Of a stretch of DNA of 64,000 nt, positions 33,880-46,330 are shown in pieces (the stretch's first letter is position 1; each line of letters opens with the position of its first letter). The translations under genes and the position numbers were made by a program. The stretch comes from Sepiola atlantica (lineage: Eukaryota > Mollusca > Cephalopoda > Sepiida > Sepiolidae): positions 27,267,413 through 27,331,412 of the forward strand of contig OY744525.1 in the NCBI GenBank assembly GCA_963556195.1. Direction: 5' to 3'. The notes under the pieces are model-generated. The model worked only from the letters and a program-made list of their open reading frames with translations. It did not search any database and was not told the origin of the DNA.

Positions 33880-34590
33880 TAGTTCACTCCAAACAAGGCA
33901 AGTTGCCACTGTAGAAGTAAGGGGCTACTGAGAATTAGGGTGAAAGTTTAGGGGGGGTCATCCTAAATTGGGAGCTGTGCAGTGAGATGTTTGTTCACAT
34001 TAGTTTTAAATTTCTGCATGTCGGGGAAACAGGGAGCAGGGAGGGAGTTCCAAAGGCCGGCAGCTCGAGGAAAGAAGCTATTAGAGTATAAAGCTCTCCG
34101 GCATCTGGGGACCTCCACAGTGAATGGATGGGACTTAGCTGATTGTCGGGTTCGTCTAGTGTATTTACGTCGAGGGGGCACCAGAGCAGCAAGTTCATCG
34201 GAGCACATTCCATTGAAGTACTTGTAAAACAAGCACAAGGATGCAACATTGCAGCGATGGGGCAGGGGCTGGAGCTTGGTGGATAGTGAGGGACCTATCA
34301 GATTAGAGACTCTTTTTTGGGATCTTGTCTAAGAGGGAAAGACTAGTGGATGGTGCATCAGCCCAGATGTGGCAACAATACTTCATACATGGGCGGATGG
34401 TGGCTTTGTAGAGATATAGGATACTGTCAAGTGTGAGACATTTTCTAGCACGGTAGAGGGAGCCCACTTTCTTTGCAGCAGCCTTGGCAATGTCTTCAAT
34501 GTATTTGCTCCAATTCATGTTACCTGTGTATGTTGGACCAAGGAGTTTGAATGTTGGACTCTCAGGTAGGGTGTTATTTGCCATGGCAAT
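33877..34590 (-). pseudogene. Non-LTR retrotransposon 3' fragment
   Basis: Minus-strand frames read KYIEDIAKAAAKKVGSLYRA, DSILYLYKATIRPCMKYCCH, SLSLLDKIPKKSL, then, after a frameshift, LCLFYKYFNGMCSDELAALV and SFFPRAAGLWNSLPAPCFP. This is the longest copy of this RT tail in the window and lacks the catalytic core. The 3' end abuts (TA)n, which may be its target. Confidence 0.82.
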
Positions 34591-34816
34591 CAGTGGTTGA
34601 AGAGGTTTCTTATTTGTGTGTCTATTGTTTATTTACATACATATGCTATATCTGATATAAAATAACTTGCCTAATGAATAAAGGAAAACATGCCTAACAT
34701 GAAAAATCAACTTCTCAAAATCAGAACACAGCCGAATCAAGACAGCAAATCTTGCACATACAAAGGACTTGGTATCCTTTCATATAGAGCTTCATAACAA
34801 TAAGAACAAACCTCAT

Positions 34817-35119
34817 GTGCGTGGTCCCCCTCTGTATGTGACTCGATGTGGCGAGTGTAAAATGCAATAAATTTGGGCAATTGGGGGCATTTTTGACCCC
34901 CTTTGAACCCCTGAGGGCGCGAACCAGAATTTTTCTGAGGTCAAGGATGCTGATTTTATATCTAGAACAATCGCCTCTACATTTTGGCCAAGTTTCAGAA
35001 AAATTGAATGGATGGATCAAACGTTATGGGAGAAAAGGGTAATTTTTTGCCATTTTGGGGGCTTTTGACCCCTGAGGGCGTGAACCAGAGTTTTTCCAAG
35101 GTTAGCGATACTTACAGCG

Positions 35120-35195
<76 letters not shown>

Positions 35196-35885
35196 AATAA
35201 TTATAATTAAACACTTATAACAGTGTTAAGACAAGCCCCTTTTAATTTTTTTTATTATTGTTAAGTATTAATTGGTCCCCCGATTTATAAAATCGGGGGA
35301 CTTATGTTTTGAGGCATGTCCGTCAATCCGTCTGTCCGTCCGTCCGGATTTTTCTCTGCAACCATCCATTGAATTTCTCTGAAATTTTGCATGAAGTTGT
35401 AACTTTGGTCAGGTCAGAAAGTGACATTCTCCGATTTTTGAAAAAAAATCTGGTTAGCCTCCCAGGGGGTCAAAAGGCCCCGAAATGGCAAAAAATGAAA
35501 TTTTTTGCCCCATAACTTTTCATCCATCCATTCAATTTCTCTGAAACTTGGCCAAAATGTGGAGGCAATTGTTCCTAATAGAAAATAAGTATCGCTAACC
35601 TTGGAAAAAATCTGGTTCGCGCCCCCAGGGGGTCAAAAGCCCCCAAAATGGCAAAAAATGACCCTTTTTTCCCATAACGTTTGATCCATCCATTTAATTT
35701 TTCTGAAACTTGACCAAAATGTAGAGGCAATTGTTCTGGATATAAAATGAGCATCCTTGACCTCAGAAAATTTCTGGTTCGCGCCCCCAGGGGATACAAT
35801 GGGGGTCAAAAATGCCCCAAATTGCCCAAATTTATTGCATTTTACACTCGCCACATCGAGTCACATACAGAGAGGGACCACGCAT
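34817..35885. repeat. Large inverted repeat, 300-bp arms
   Basis: Arms 34817-35112 and 35585-35885 are inverted copies with about 90% match; blocks include GACTCGATGTGGCGAGTG, TTCTGAGGTCAAGGATGC, and GGATGGATCAAACGTTATGG with complements. The right arm continues leftward to 35275, where TCCCCCGATTTATAAAATCGGGGGA-type short hairpin and repeated CCGTC begin. One complete element (35275 to about 35890) plus a partial inverted copy is the simplest reading. The hairpin ends suggest a Helitron- or Helentron-like element, but this is inference. Confidence 0.65.
35130..35188. repeat. (TA)n microsatellite
   Basis: About 25 TA units inside the loop of the inverted repeat. Confidence 0.95.
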
Positions 35886-35901
35886 GCGCGGCTTGTTAAT
35901 T

Positions 35902-35902
<1 letters not shown>

Positions 35903-35939
<37 letters not shown>
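35903..35939. repeat. (TA)n(GA)n microsatellite
   Basis: Nine TA units then about nine GA units. Confidence 0.9.
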
Positions 35940-36029
35940 TTTTGAAAGTTTCACTGAAAATATTCAGTAAAGTCCAGAACAAGGCCAATAAAAACAAGCT
36001 CGATGAACCCTGATTATAGGGTACAGAGC

Positions 36030-36216
36030 ATTTATATGTATATTTGTAGAATTTACCAAGATATTTTTTCCAGAGAGGATTCATCACAACGAAAAAATAT
36101 TTCATTTTATTATTTATTTATTTTGTAAAGTTATTTTTCCAAATAAATAATAAAATAAAATATTTTTTCGTTGTGATGAATCCTCTCTAGAAAAAATATC
36201 TTGATAAATTCTACAA

Positions 36217-36230
<14 letters not shown>
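36030..36230. repeat. Fold-back next to (TA)n, possible Penelope-like tails
   Basis: Arms at about 36035-36115 and 36145-36228 are near-perfect complements (ATTTGTAGAATTTACCAAGA, GAGAGGATTCATCACAACG). In the right arm GTGATGAATCC is followed by GAAA, resembling a decayed hammerhead core. The right arm runs into (TA)n. Confidence 0.6.

Positions 36231-36288
<58 letters not shown>
36220..36288. repeat. (TA)n microsatellite
   Basis: About 33 TA units. Confidence 0.95.
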
Positions 36289-36292
<4 letters not shown>

Positions 36293-36329
36293 TTATGTAT
36301 GTGTATATGTTTATCTATTTGTGTGTACA

Positions 36330-36853
36330 TGATTCGCTCCTAAACTAATAACCGATCAGTATGAATTTTGTGACACAGTTTCTAGGCATAAGAGGTCGTA
36401 ATGTAGACTATATTTAGTTTAATTTAGTATTATGCAAACAATGTGGAAGCCCTTCATGAAAATTCAGATACCTCCATTTGTTTTTAAAACTTTATCAATA
36501 GGTATTAAACATCAATTAATAAATATTCACCCAAATTTCAGTTTCTTTGAAATATTTTAAATGTTTGTTGAGAACTACTTCTTATTTTAAAATTCAAATA
36601 TTTCATTTGCAGTGAATTTGATCTGACACCAAATAAGCAAGATTCCTTGAATTTTAATTTCTTAAGATTAAGCCTCAAGTTTTAGATATTTTCTATAACC
36701 AAAATCATGTAAAAATTGGAATAAGGATTCTAGACATAAAGTTTAGTCTCATTATGTCTTGATTTTAATTTTCATATAGGGACATGAAGGGAGTGTAAAA
36801 CGGTTCCATTCGGGGAATTTATTTTACCCATCCTGGGACGGGTATTCTTCTAG
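36330..36853 (+). mobile_element. Helitron-like element, 3' end clear
   Basis: The 3' end has hairpin CCCATCCTGGGACGGG, then tattctt and CTAG|T (36850-36853). The upstream part has a CTCCTAAACTAATAACCGAT block typical of the interior of short elements. The 5' end merges with the TG/TA repeat and is not exact. Confidence 0.55.
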
Positions 36854-36859
36854 TAATAT

Positions 36860-37881
36860 ATATAAAAAGTAATTTGGATTCTCAGCATTAGATTTACCTA
36901 GCATTGCATCTGACAAATCAATATTTGATTCTGTCCAGTCAATTTGTGTTTTACTTCCTTCTACCATGTTCTTTGCAAGAAAATAATTTATTTCACTTCA
37001 ATTGAAGAAAAATACTTATTCCGACTAGAAAGATTTTTAGAATGGAGAAATTTTCCGTTTATGGTCTAAACAGTGCAGGCCACTTACGAAATTAATAAAC
37101 AGAAATTTCTTCATGGCTTTACCTGTGTCCAATTTTAAATAAACAATTATATTAGAAAAAATATTAGCTTACTTTTTCCTAATGTTACTTGAATGTCATA
37201 ATCGTAGGTACACTAATTTCACTTATAACACCTACAATGTTGTCTTCAAGCAATGTTGTAAGCAGCCTTTTATTTAGCTTGTGTACTTATTAAGCCTATT
37301 TTCTTATTACAAAAGTTTAAGACATTCATTAAGCCTGCATTCTTGATTATTTTTATGGTAAGCTTATTTTAATCTACTTACCTCCAAATATAATTGTTTA
37401 TGATTATTCCCTTATAGACTTTATCTAAAACAGATTTTCTCCTTTAAATTACTCATTTCTCCATTTTTTTAGTTTTTATTAAAGTCTCAGTTCTGAGCTT
37501 TTTACACTTGATTAAATAATATTCTAAAAGAAAGTTCTGTTTTCTTGCTTTTCTTAACAAAACGAAAAATTAATTGATACAACAATAAATGCTTTCATGT
37601 AAAACAAAATAAACAATTACAAAAATACAAGCAAAGCATTTTATGCATTATATAAATAACACAGGGTCATTTTTCGTTGGGATGCAAAGATCGAAAATAA
37701 ATCTTTAGTCTTTAAATTGTCGATTTGATTTTATTCCTGTCTTTATTTACACTTTCCCTTTCACCCGTTTCATATATTTTTGTTACGATGCAGAAATCTA
37801 AAATAATTTCCACACCTTAATAAATATAGACAAACACGTAATTAAAAAGCCTCCGGGGCAATGCCGGGTAGGTACAACTAG
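36860..37881 (+). mobile_element. Helitron-like 3' end and AT-rich body
   Basis: CCGGGGCAATGCCGGGTAGG followed by tacaa and CTAG|T (37878-37881) is a typical terminus. The 5' limit is unknown. The interior has paired GTTACGATGCAGAAATC-type blocks (37671, 37780) and no gene. Confidence 0.5.
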
Positions 37882-37889
37882 TATATAAT

Positions 37890-38440
37890 ATTATTATATT
37901 GTTTACATTGACACTGCCAAGTTTTTTTTACCTAATTAGCTCTTCAGAGCCAAATGACTTAACATGGCAAAATAAACTTATTTATTTAAAATATTCATCT
38001 ATCAAAATTTAAATGTTTCAATTGCGATGCAATAAGTTTACTTGCTATTATGTATAGTAGTATGAAAATATATTTATAGCAACTATGCTACACAGAAACG
38101 TTTATGTTTCATTCCCAGGGGAAAGCATCATGCTAATTGCGTGGATGTATGGTTTGGGATTGCTTTTATATCCATATAGTGTTTAATTAACTAACCAATC
38201 AGATTTATTGTTTTTTATTGCCCTCCCCTCTCAAATTATTTATTTTCATTAGCCAATGTGTGTCAATCCCTTTGTTTGAAAGAGGTTTTGGCACACCCCA
38301 CTTTTTGGTGGGTCAAATTATTAACAAAGTTGACTTGTCGGAACTAAAATAATTTATCTGTTGTATTTTTTTGTTACCTATTGCTATTTTAAGATTATAT
38401 TTGTGTTACAGTGTTTAGTGATATGGACATTCAGTATGCC
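37890..38440. other. AT-rich DNA, nothing recognised
   Basis: No gene or repeat ends seen. Confidence 0.45.
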
Positions 38441-38457
38441 TAATTAGCATATGAGTA

Positions 38458-38793
38458 TTGATTTACTCCTCTCCAGGAGTTAGGCACAAGGCCAGTTTTT
38501 ATCTTACTCCCACAAGTAAGATGTGACCCAAGGTCGGGTCGGGAAAGTGGGGTTTAAAAATTGCCTGGGCAGCCCCGTCGGCATTCTCCGGTAGGGGCGC
38601 CTCAGGCAGTAAGCAATAAACTTACTCCTCCCCAAAGAGGGGAGGCGAAGCCTGGGAGGGTGGACCTCCTAGAACTGCACAGGACAGACCCATAGACAGG
38701 CGTAAATTAAGCCCCGAAGGCCAAGACAATACAAGTTTATGGGGTGCAGTATCCATCAGAACAGATACTACACTTTGATCTTAGCTAAAAGGC
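38458..38793 (-). mobile_element. U2-headed SINE with exact 17-bp target duplication
   Basis: TAATTAGCATATGAGTA occurs at 38441-38457 and 38794-38810, exactly flanking the element. In minus reading it starts GCCTTTTAGCTAAGATCAAA then GTGTAGTATCTGTTC, missing only the first bases of the family head. The body is full, and it ends CTGGAGAGGAGTAAATCAA, the same 3' end as copy 1. This copy fixes both ends of the family and shows insertion by target-primed reverse transcription. Confidence 0.88.
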
Positions 38794-38825
38794 TAATTAG
38801 CATATGAGTAGCAAAGAGCTTATAT

Positions 38826-38828
38826 AAT

Positions 38829-38861
<33 letters not shown>
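38826..38861. repeat. (TC)n microsatellite
   Basis: About 17 TC units. Confidence 0.9.
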
Positions 38862-38864
38862 AAG

Positions 38865-40560
38865 AAGAGGTCAGAAGAAGCTTGACCTCCACTAACGAGG
38901 CTAACATTAATTTCACAACAATGATGTCGGCAATAGGATTGCAATTGTTTCTTTCTGATTCCAACTTTGTCGGTACATGGCTACAATGTTTTGCTGCCAG
39001 GGCAAGAACTAAAAAGTTAAAAACTACAAGGAAATGGGGGGGGGGTGAAATAACGGATTTATTTTTGGTTACAGCTGGGTGTGAGGCCATAATGAGAGTA
39101 TCTACCATGGCGTATCCCACAAACCGGGAAGACCTGACTGTCGAAAGAATAAGTCAGATCATAAGAAAAAATATTAGACCCAAGAAAAGGTTTAGTTGTG
39201 GCAGAAAGAATGATGAAACAAGAAAGTGATGAACCAATCATAAAATATTTATAGCATCTACGAAATTTGAGTAGATATTGCGAATTTGAAAAACTTGGAC
39301 AAAAAGAACAGACAATTGAAGAGGACTTAATTCAATTACGGTTAATTGAGGGTATGTTCAATGCATCACACTGATATAAAATCATGAAACAACTACAAAT
39401 AGGAAATATGTCTTTAAAATACCTGCATTGACTTTAAAAAGAAGAACTAATACAAAAATACGACCAGTATAAAAGTCAACCCAGCAAACAAATATTCGCC
39501 AATACTTATATGTTCAAAAATATATTTTAATGCTCGTATTGTGAAAGAGAACACAAAATAAACAAGGAAAAATTTCCAGCATTTGGAAAAACTTGTACAA
39601 ATTGCTTTAAAAAGAGCAATTTTCAAGTAGTATGCAAATTCAAAAAGAAAAACGTTGAAAGAGTTGAAGAAATCGAAACCAATATGGAAGTCTTTTCATT
39701 AAAAAAACAAAAATTAAAATATGGAGAAAATTGTACAAAATAAAAACGATATTATACTAAAAGTTAAAATTAACACCGTCGATGTGGATATGCAAATTGA
39801 TACCGGCAAAGAATATCTAGGAATGCATTGGAAAGCCAACTTTACGAAAGAGCAATTTACAACTCCGCCAATTTGATGGGTCGATTATAAAAGCTTTAGG
39901 GTACCTTGATGGTTCCTTGGAGTAAGAAGATTTGAAGTAATACCTATAATTGTAACATTTTGTAACAAGAACCACAGACTTCTTAACATAAATTCTAAAA
40001 AATTAATTACATAAATATGGAAAAAACTGGAAAGTTAAAAAAAGCTATGAAGCGAGTTTAAAAGTATAAGAAAATGTTACTCCATCTTATTATGAGGCAC
40101 GAAAATTATCAGTACATTTTTTGCCATTAGTAGTAGCAAAATTACTAAAATTAATAAAACAGGACCTTTTTGAACATGTTTCACCTGGGGGTAGCAAGTT
40201 GGCATCTCTTTTAAGAAAGTCAGATGGAGACATACATATATCTGGAGATTATAAAGTTTGCTCGAATTTATATTCTATACATAATGTTAAAGTTGCATTG
40301 CATGAACTGACAGGAATAAGCGTTTTTACAAAACTAGATTTGAAAACGGCATATCACCAATAGATAATAACTTCAAATAAGTAACAATAATAAATATGCC
40401 AATAGGGTTACTAACATGAAAAAGGATGCCATATAGAATAAAAACAACAAGCGCCATATTTCAAAGGACCATTGAACAGGTTTTAGGAGAAAATATAAAA
40501 AATATGGTCTGTTACCATGATCATATATGCATATTCAATAAGATTTAAGAATTTTTTACC
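38865..40560 (+). pseudogene. Ty3/Gypsy retrotransposon relic (gag-pro-RT)
   Basis: Order is as in Ty3/Gypsy. A gag-like part (38882-39400) is open for 115 codons, then frameshifted. A decayed zinc knuckle (about 39588-39632) reads CTNCFKKSNFQVVC, with Asn where His is expected. A protease-like segment keeps D-T-G (about 39797). The RT N-terminal half (40121-40363) reads SLLRKSDGDIHISGDYKVCS and SVFTKLDLKTAYHQ, ending at a stop; frame-shifted KRMPYRIKT and AIFQRTIEQVLGE follow. The catalytic box is changed to YHDH, so it is inactive. RNase H, integrase and LTRs were not found. Confidence 0.8.
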
Positions 40561-40564
40561 AAGT

Positions 40565-41145
40565 TTAATTTTCAGAATTTGATTATATGGTGGGGTGAAC
40601 CAAATGATATTTGTCTTTTTTCTATCTTTATTTCTATTATTATTATTGGTATTTTGTTCCTTATATTTAACCTCAGTATTATTATACCCACTATTTTTAG
40701 AGCTATTTTATAAATATTACTTAAATTCTTGAATACCTTTTCATTACTAGAGCTATTACTAAGCCTATGTTCGATAGAGCTAGGAATATTTTTATGATTG
40801 ATGGGGGATGTTGGACTTTGGGTGCACATGGATTGGATTAGCATTATCTTTTAAATATGGCTTGTATGTATTTTTATCTAAGTTTAAAGTGACATTTAAA
40901 AAGTTAGCTATTTTTATGTTAGCTAATACTTTGACTCTTAAGCCTATTTTTTTCTATTTCCATGATTTCTGTTACATCCAAAGACTTGAGTCAAAGAAAA
41001 GTGTCCTAGGTAAAGTTTGTCCGCTCTTTGTACCATTGGAAAAAGAATGGTCCAAGTTGTGGAAGAATAAGTTTAACAGCAAATTCACTCTAATAGATAT
41101 ATGTATACGATCTTTGCAGTTGTGGTAGTTAGATGAGTTCTATCA
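40565..41145. other. Unassigned region downstream of Gypsy relic
   Basis: Open frames on both strands (plus 40808-41128) have no recognisable domain. It may be the 5' part of the non-LTR fragment that follows, but no motif supports that. Confidence 0.3.
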
Positions 41146-41149
41146 CAAC

Positions 41150-41430
41150 TGCACAGAACTTTTCTTTTTTCCTCCATATACCTAGAACCAAAAAAGCTTC
41201 TTTCCAAGAACTTCTCATCTATGGAACATAATACTGCCGGAGTGCTTCCCTGCTGACTACAATCTAGTCGTCTTCAATTCCAATGTCAACAAATACTTAT
41301 TGAACTGTCCTCTTAAGTAATAAAATCCTACCCTTTTTACTCATTGTTTCCGGTCCTATCATAATATTTTTCTACATCCAATTCACAATATCATTAACTA
41401 TTCTCCTTGAGTGGCCTTTAGGCCTTGATA
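41150..41430 (+). pseudogene. Non-LTR retrotransposon 3' fragment
   Basis: AAAAGCTTCTTTCCAAGAAC then a tctatggaacataatactgcc segment reads ASFQELLIYGT*YCRSAS-like after shifts, matching the SFFPRTxxLWNxLPxxCF end of the RT family, then FNSNVNKYLL. The 3' UTR ends near 41430. Confidence 0.5.
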
Positions 41431-41574
41431 AGCGGGTATTCATTAGTATTTAAAAAGAAACATCATTTGAAGACATGAAAAGAAGATTGCACATCAACCC
41501 AGACATTCAAATAATTTGACAACTGATAATTTGTGATCTGTCATGTCATTTTACTTGTGTTAGATCTCTTATAA

Positions 41575-44500
41575 TCTCTTCTTCTATATAAAATTATGTT
41601 ACCACTTCTTGTGTGTCTGGGTTTTTGTACCTGTCTTTCTCGCCTTGACATAACTTGCACATTATTATTATGTTTTTTTTTCATGTACTATAAATTGATT
41701 ATTTATTGAAATAAAAAAATGCACATTATTATTATTACTATTAATTGATTATTTATTGAAATCAAAAAATGCACATTAATATTATTACTATTAATTGATT
41801 TTTTTTTTATAAAAAAATGCACATTATTATTATTACTATTAATTGATTATGTATTGAAATAAAAAAATACACATTATTATTATTACTATTAATTGATTAT
41901 TTATTGAAATAAAAAATGCACATTATTATTATTACTATTAATTGATTATTTATTGAAATCAAAAAATGCACATTATTATTATTACTATTAATTGATTATT
42001 TATTTAAATCAAAAAATGCACATTATTATTATTACTATTAATTGATTATTTATTGAAATAAAAAAATGCACAGTATTATTATTACTATTAATTGATTATT
42101 TATTGAAATAAAAAAATGCACATTATTATTATTACTATTAATTGATTATTTATTGAAATCAAAAAATGCACATTATTATTATTACTATTAATTGATTATT
42201 TATTGAAATAAAAAAATGCACATTATTATTATTACTATTAATTGATTATTTATTGAAATCAAAAAATGCACATTATTATTATTACTATTAATTTAATATT
42301 TTTGGAAATCAAAAATGCACATTATTATTATTACTATTAATTGATTATTTATTGAAATCAAAAAATGCACATTATTATTATTACTATTAATTGATTATTT
42401 ATTGAAATCAAAAATGCACATTATTATTATTACTATTAATTTAATATTTTTTTAAATCAAAAATGCACATTATTATTATTACTATTAATTGATCATTTAT
42501 TGAAATCAAAAAATGCACATTATTATTATTACTATTAATTGATTATTTTTTTAAATAAAAAGATGCACATTATTATTATTACTATTAATTTAATATTTTT
42601 TTAAATCAAAAATGCACATTATTATTATTACTATTAATTGATTATTTATTGAAATAAAAAAAATGCACATTATTATTATTACTATTAATTGATTATTTAT
42701 TGAAATCAAAAAATGCACATTATTATTATTACTATTAATTGATTATTTATTGAAATCAAAAAATGCACATTATTATTATTACTATTAATTGATTATTTAT
42801 TAAAATCAAAAAATGCACATTATTATTATTACTATTAATTGATTATTTATTGAAATCAAAAAATGCACATTATTATTATTACTATTAATTGATTATTTAT
42901 TGAAATCAAAAAATGCACATTATTATTATTACTATTAATTGATTATTTATTGAAATCAAAAAATGCACATTATTATTATTACTATTAATTGATTATTTAT
43001 TGAAATCAAAAAATGCACATTATTATTATTACTATTAATTGATTATTTATTGAAATAAAAAAATGCACATTATTATTATTACTATTAATTGATTATTTAT
43101 TGAAATCAAAAAATGCACATTATTATTATTACTATTAATTGATTATTTATTGAAATAAAAAAATGCACATTATTATTATTACTATTAATTGATTATTTTT
43201 TTTAATAAAAAAATGCACATTATTATTATTACTATTAATTGATTATTTATTGAAATCAAAAAATGCACATTATTATTATTACTATTTATTGATTATTTAT
43301 TGAAATAAAAAAATGCACATTATTATTATTACTATTAATTGATTATTTATTGAAATAAAAAAATGCACATTATTATTATTACTATTAATTGATTATTTAT
43401 TGAAATCAAAAAATGCACATTATTATTATTACTATTAATTGATTATTTATTGAAATAAAAAAATGCACATTATTATTATTACTATTAATTGATTATTTAT
43501 TTAAATCAAAAAATGCACATTATTATTATTACTATTAATTGATTATTTATTGAAATAAAAAAATGCACAGTATTATTATTACTATTAATTGATTATTTAT
43601 TTAAATCAAAAAATGCACATTATTATTATTACTATTAATTGATTATTTATTGAAATAAAAAAATGCACAGTATTATTATTACTATTAATTGATTATTTAT
43701 TGAAATAAAAAAATGCACATTATTATTATTACTATTTATTGATTATTTATTGAAACAACAAAATGCACATTATTATTATTACTATTAATTTATTATTTAT
43801 TGAAATAAAAAAATGCACATTATTATTATTACTATTAATTGATTATTTATTGAAATAACAAAATGCACATTATTATTATTACTATTAATTGATTATTTAT
43901 TGAAATAAAAAAATGCACATTATTATTATTACTATTAATTGATTATTTATTGAAATAAAAAAATGCACATTATTATTATTACTATTAATTGATTATTTAT
44001 TTAAATCAAAAAATGCACATTATTATTATTACTATTAATTGATTATTTATTGAAATAAAAAAATGCACAGTATTATTATTACTATTAATTGATTATTTAT
44101 TGAAATCAAAAAAATGCACATTATTATTATTACTATTTATTTATTATTTATTGAAATAAAAAAATGCACATTATTATTATTACTATTAATTGATTATTTA
44201 TTGAAATCAAAAAAATGCACATTATTATTATTACTATTAATTGATTATTTATTTAAATCAAAAAATGCACATTATTATTATTACTATTAATTGATTATTT
44301 ATTGAAATAAAAAAATGCACAGTATTATTATTACTATTAATTGATTATTTATTGAAATCAAAAAAATGCACATTATTATTATTACTATTTATTGATTATT
44401 TATTGAAACAACAAAATGCACATTATTATTATTACTATTAATTTATTATTTATTGAAATAAAAAAATGCACATTATTATTATTACTATTAATTGATTATT

Positions 44501-46330
44501 TATTGAAATAACAAAATGCACATTATTATTATTACTATTAATTGATTATTTATTGAAATAAAAAAAATGCACATTATTATTATTACTATTAATTTATTAT
44601 TTATTGAAATAAAAAAATGCACATTATTATGATTACTATTTATTGATTATTTATTGAAATAAAAAAATGCACATTATTATTATTACTATTAATTGATTAT
44701 TTATTGAAATAAAAAAATGCACATTATTATTATTACTATTAATTGATTATTTATTGAAATCAAAAAAATGCACATTATTATTATTACTATTTATTGATTA
44801 TTTATTGAAATAAAAAAATGCACATTATTATTATTACTATTAATTGATTATTTATTGAAATCAAAAAAATGCACATTATTATTATTACTATTAATTGATT
44901 ATTTATTGAAATAAAAAAATGCACAGTATTATTATTACTATTAATTGATTATTTATTGAAATCAAAAAAATGCACATTATTATTATTACTATTTATAGAT
45001 TATTTATTGAAATGAAAAAATGCACATTATTATTATTACTATTAATTGATTATTTATTGAAATAAAAAAATGCACATTATTATTATTACTATTAATTGAT
45101 TATTTATTGAAATTAAAAAATGCACATTATTATTATTACTATTAATTGATTATTTATTGAAATCAAAAAATGCACATTATTATTATTACTATTAATTGAT
45201 TATTTATTGAAATCAAAAAAATGCACATTATTATTATTACTATTTATTGATTATTTATTGAAATAACAAAATGCACATTATTATTATTACTATTAATTGA
45301 TTATTTATTGAAATAAAAAAATGCACATTATTATTATTACTATTAATTGATTATTTATTGAAATCAAAAAATGCACATTATTATTATTACTATTTATTGA
45401 TTATTTATTGAAATAACAAAATGCACATTATTATTATTACTATTAATTGATTATTTATTGAAATAAAAAAATGCACATTATTATTATTACTATTAATTGA
45501 TTATTTATTGAAATAAAAAATGCACATTATTATTATTACTATTAATTGATTATTTATTTAAATCAAAAAATGCACATTATTATTATTACTATTAATTTAT
45601 TATTTATTGAAATAAAAAAAATGCACATTATTATTACTATTAATTGATTATTTATTGAAATAAAAAAATGCACATTATTATTATTACTATTAATTGATTA
45701 TTTATTGAAATCAAAAAATGCACATTATTATTATTACTATTAATTGATTATTTATTGAAATAAAAAAATGCACATTATTATTATTACTATTAATTGATTA
45801 TTTATTGAAATAAAAAATGCAATAATGTAAAATACTAAAACGAAATTTAGAAAATCTTATTTAAAAAAAAAAATTAATTACGAAATTAAATCCAAAGTAT
45901 TTTTATTTCTTTGTAAACAAGTCAGCGATATGAATCTTTTGGTAAAAGTTTTTAAAAAATAAAAGAATGAATTATTTTGTGACCCTTCGAAATTTGAAAG
46001 AAATTTGTAAGCATTTAAACTGTCGAATAGAAAGTCATTTAAACTGGCTTTAAAATTCTTAGCAAATCCTCATGTATTAAAAGATTGGAAGTTTTGGAAG
46101 CTATTTACATCCAATCATTTTTATAAATAAAGATTAAAACATTACCATAACAAAGTTAGTTATAGTTTTATAACAATTGTGTTCAATTAATAATCGAATG
46201 AGCAAACAATACCGTAATAACTAATATTAACTTTCAAATCCTATTAAAAATAATAATTTGGTTAAAAAAAAACGGCATATTTAAAAAGAAGAGCAAAACA
46301 AAAATGAAAACACCGGAGAGGCACATCTAG
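41575..46330 (+). mobile_element. Helitron-like element carrying a giant minisatellite
   Basis: The 5' end A|TCTCTTCTTCTATATAAAA, a GTGTGTCTGG block, and a CTCGCCTTGACATAAC segment match other Helitron-like ends here. The 3' end is CACCGGAGAGGCACAT then CTAG|T (46327-46330), with a decayed hairpin. Between are the 50-bp array (41656-45822) and about 500 bases of AT-rich DNA. There is no Rep/helicase. That both ends belong to one element is inference from order and orientation. Confidence 0.5.
41656..45822. repeat. 50-bp tandem array, about 83 units
   Basis: The unit is TGCACATTATTATTATTACT, then ATTAATTGATTATTTATTGA and AATCAAAAAA or AATAAAAAAA. Units stay in 50-base register over long stretches (for example 42661-44100). 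Linked variants (TTTAAATC in one unit, CACAGT in the next) recur near 42001-42075, 43500-43575, 43600-43675, 44000-44075 and 44250-44325, indicating block duplication. About 85% A+T. Confidence 0.97.
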
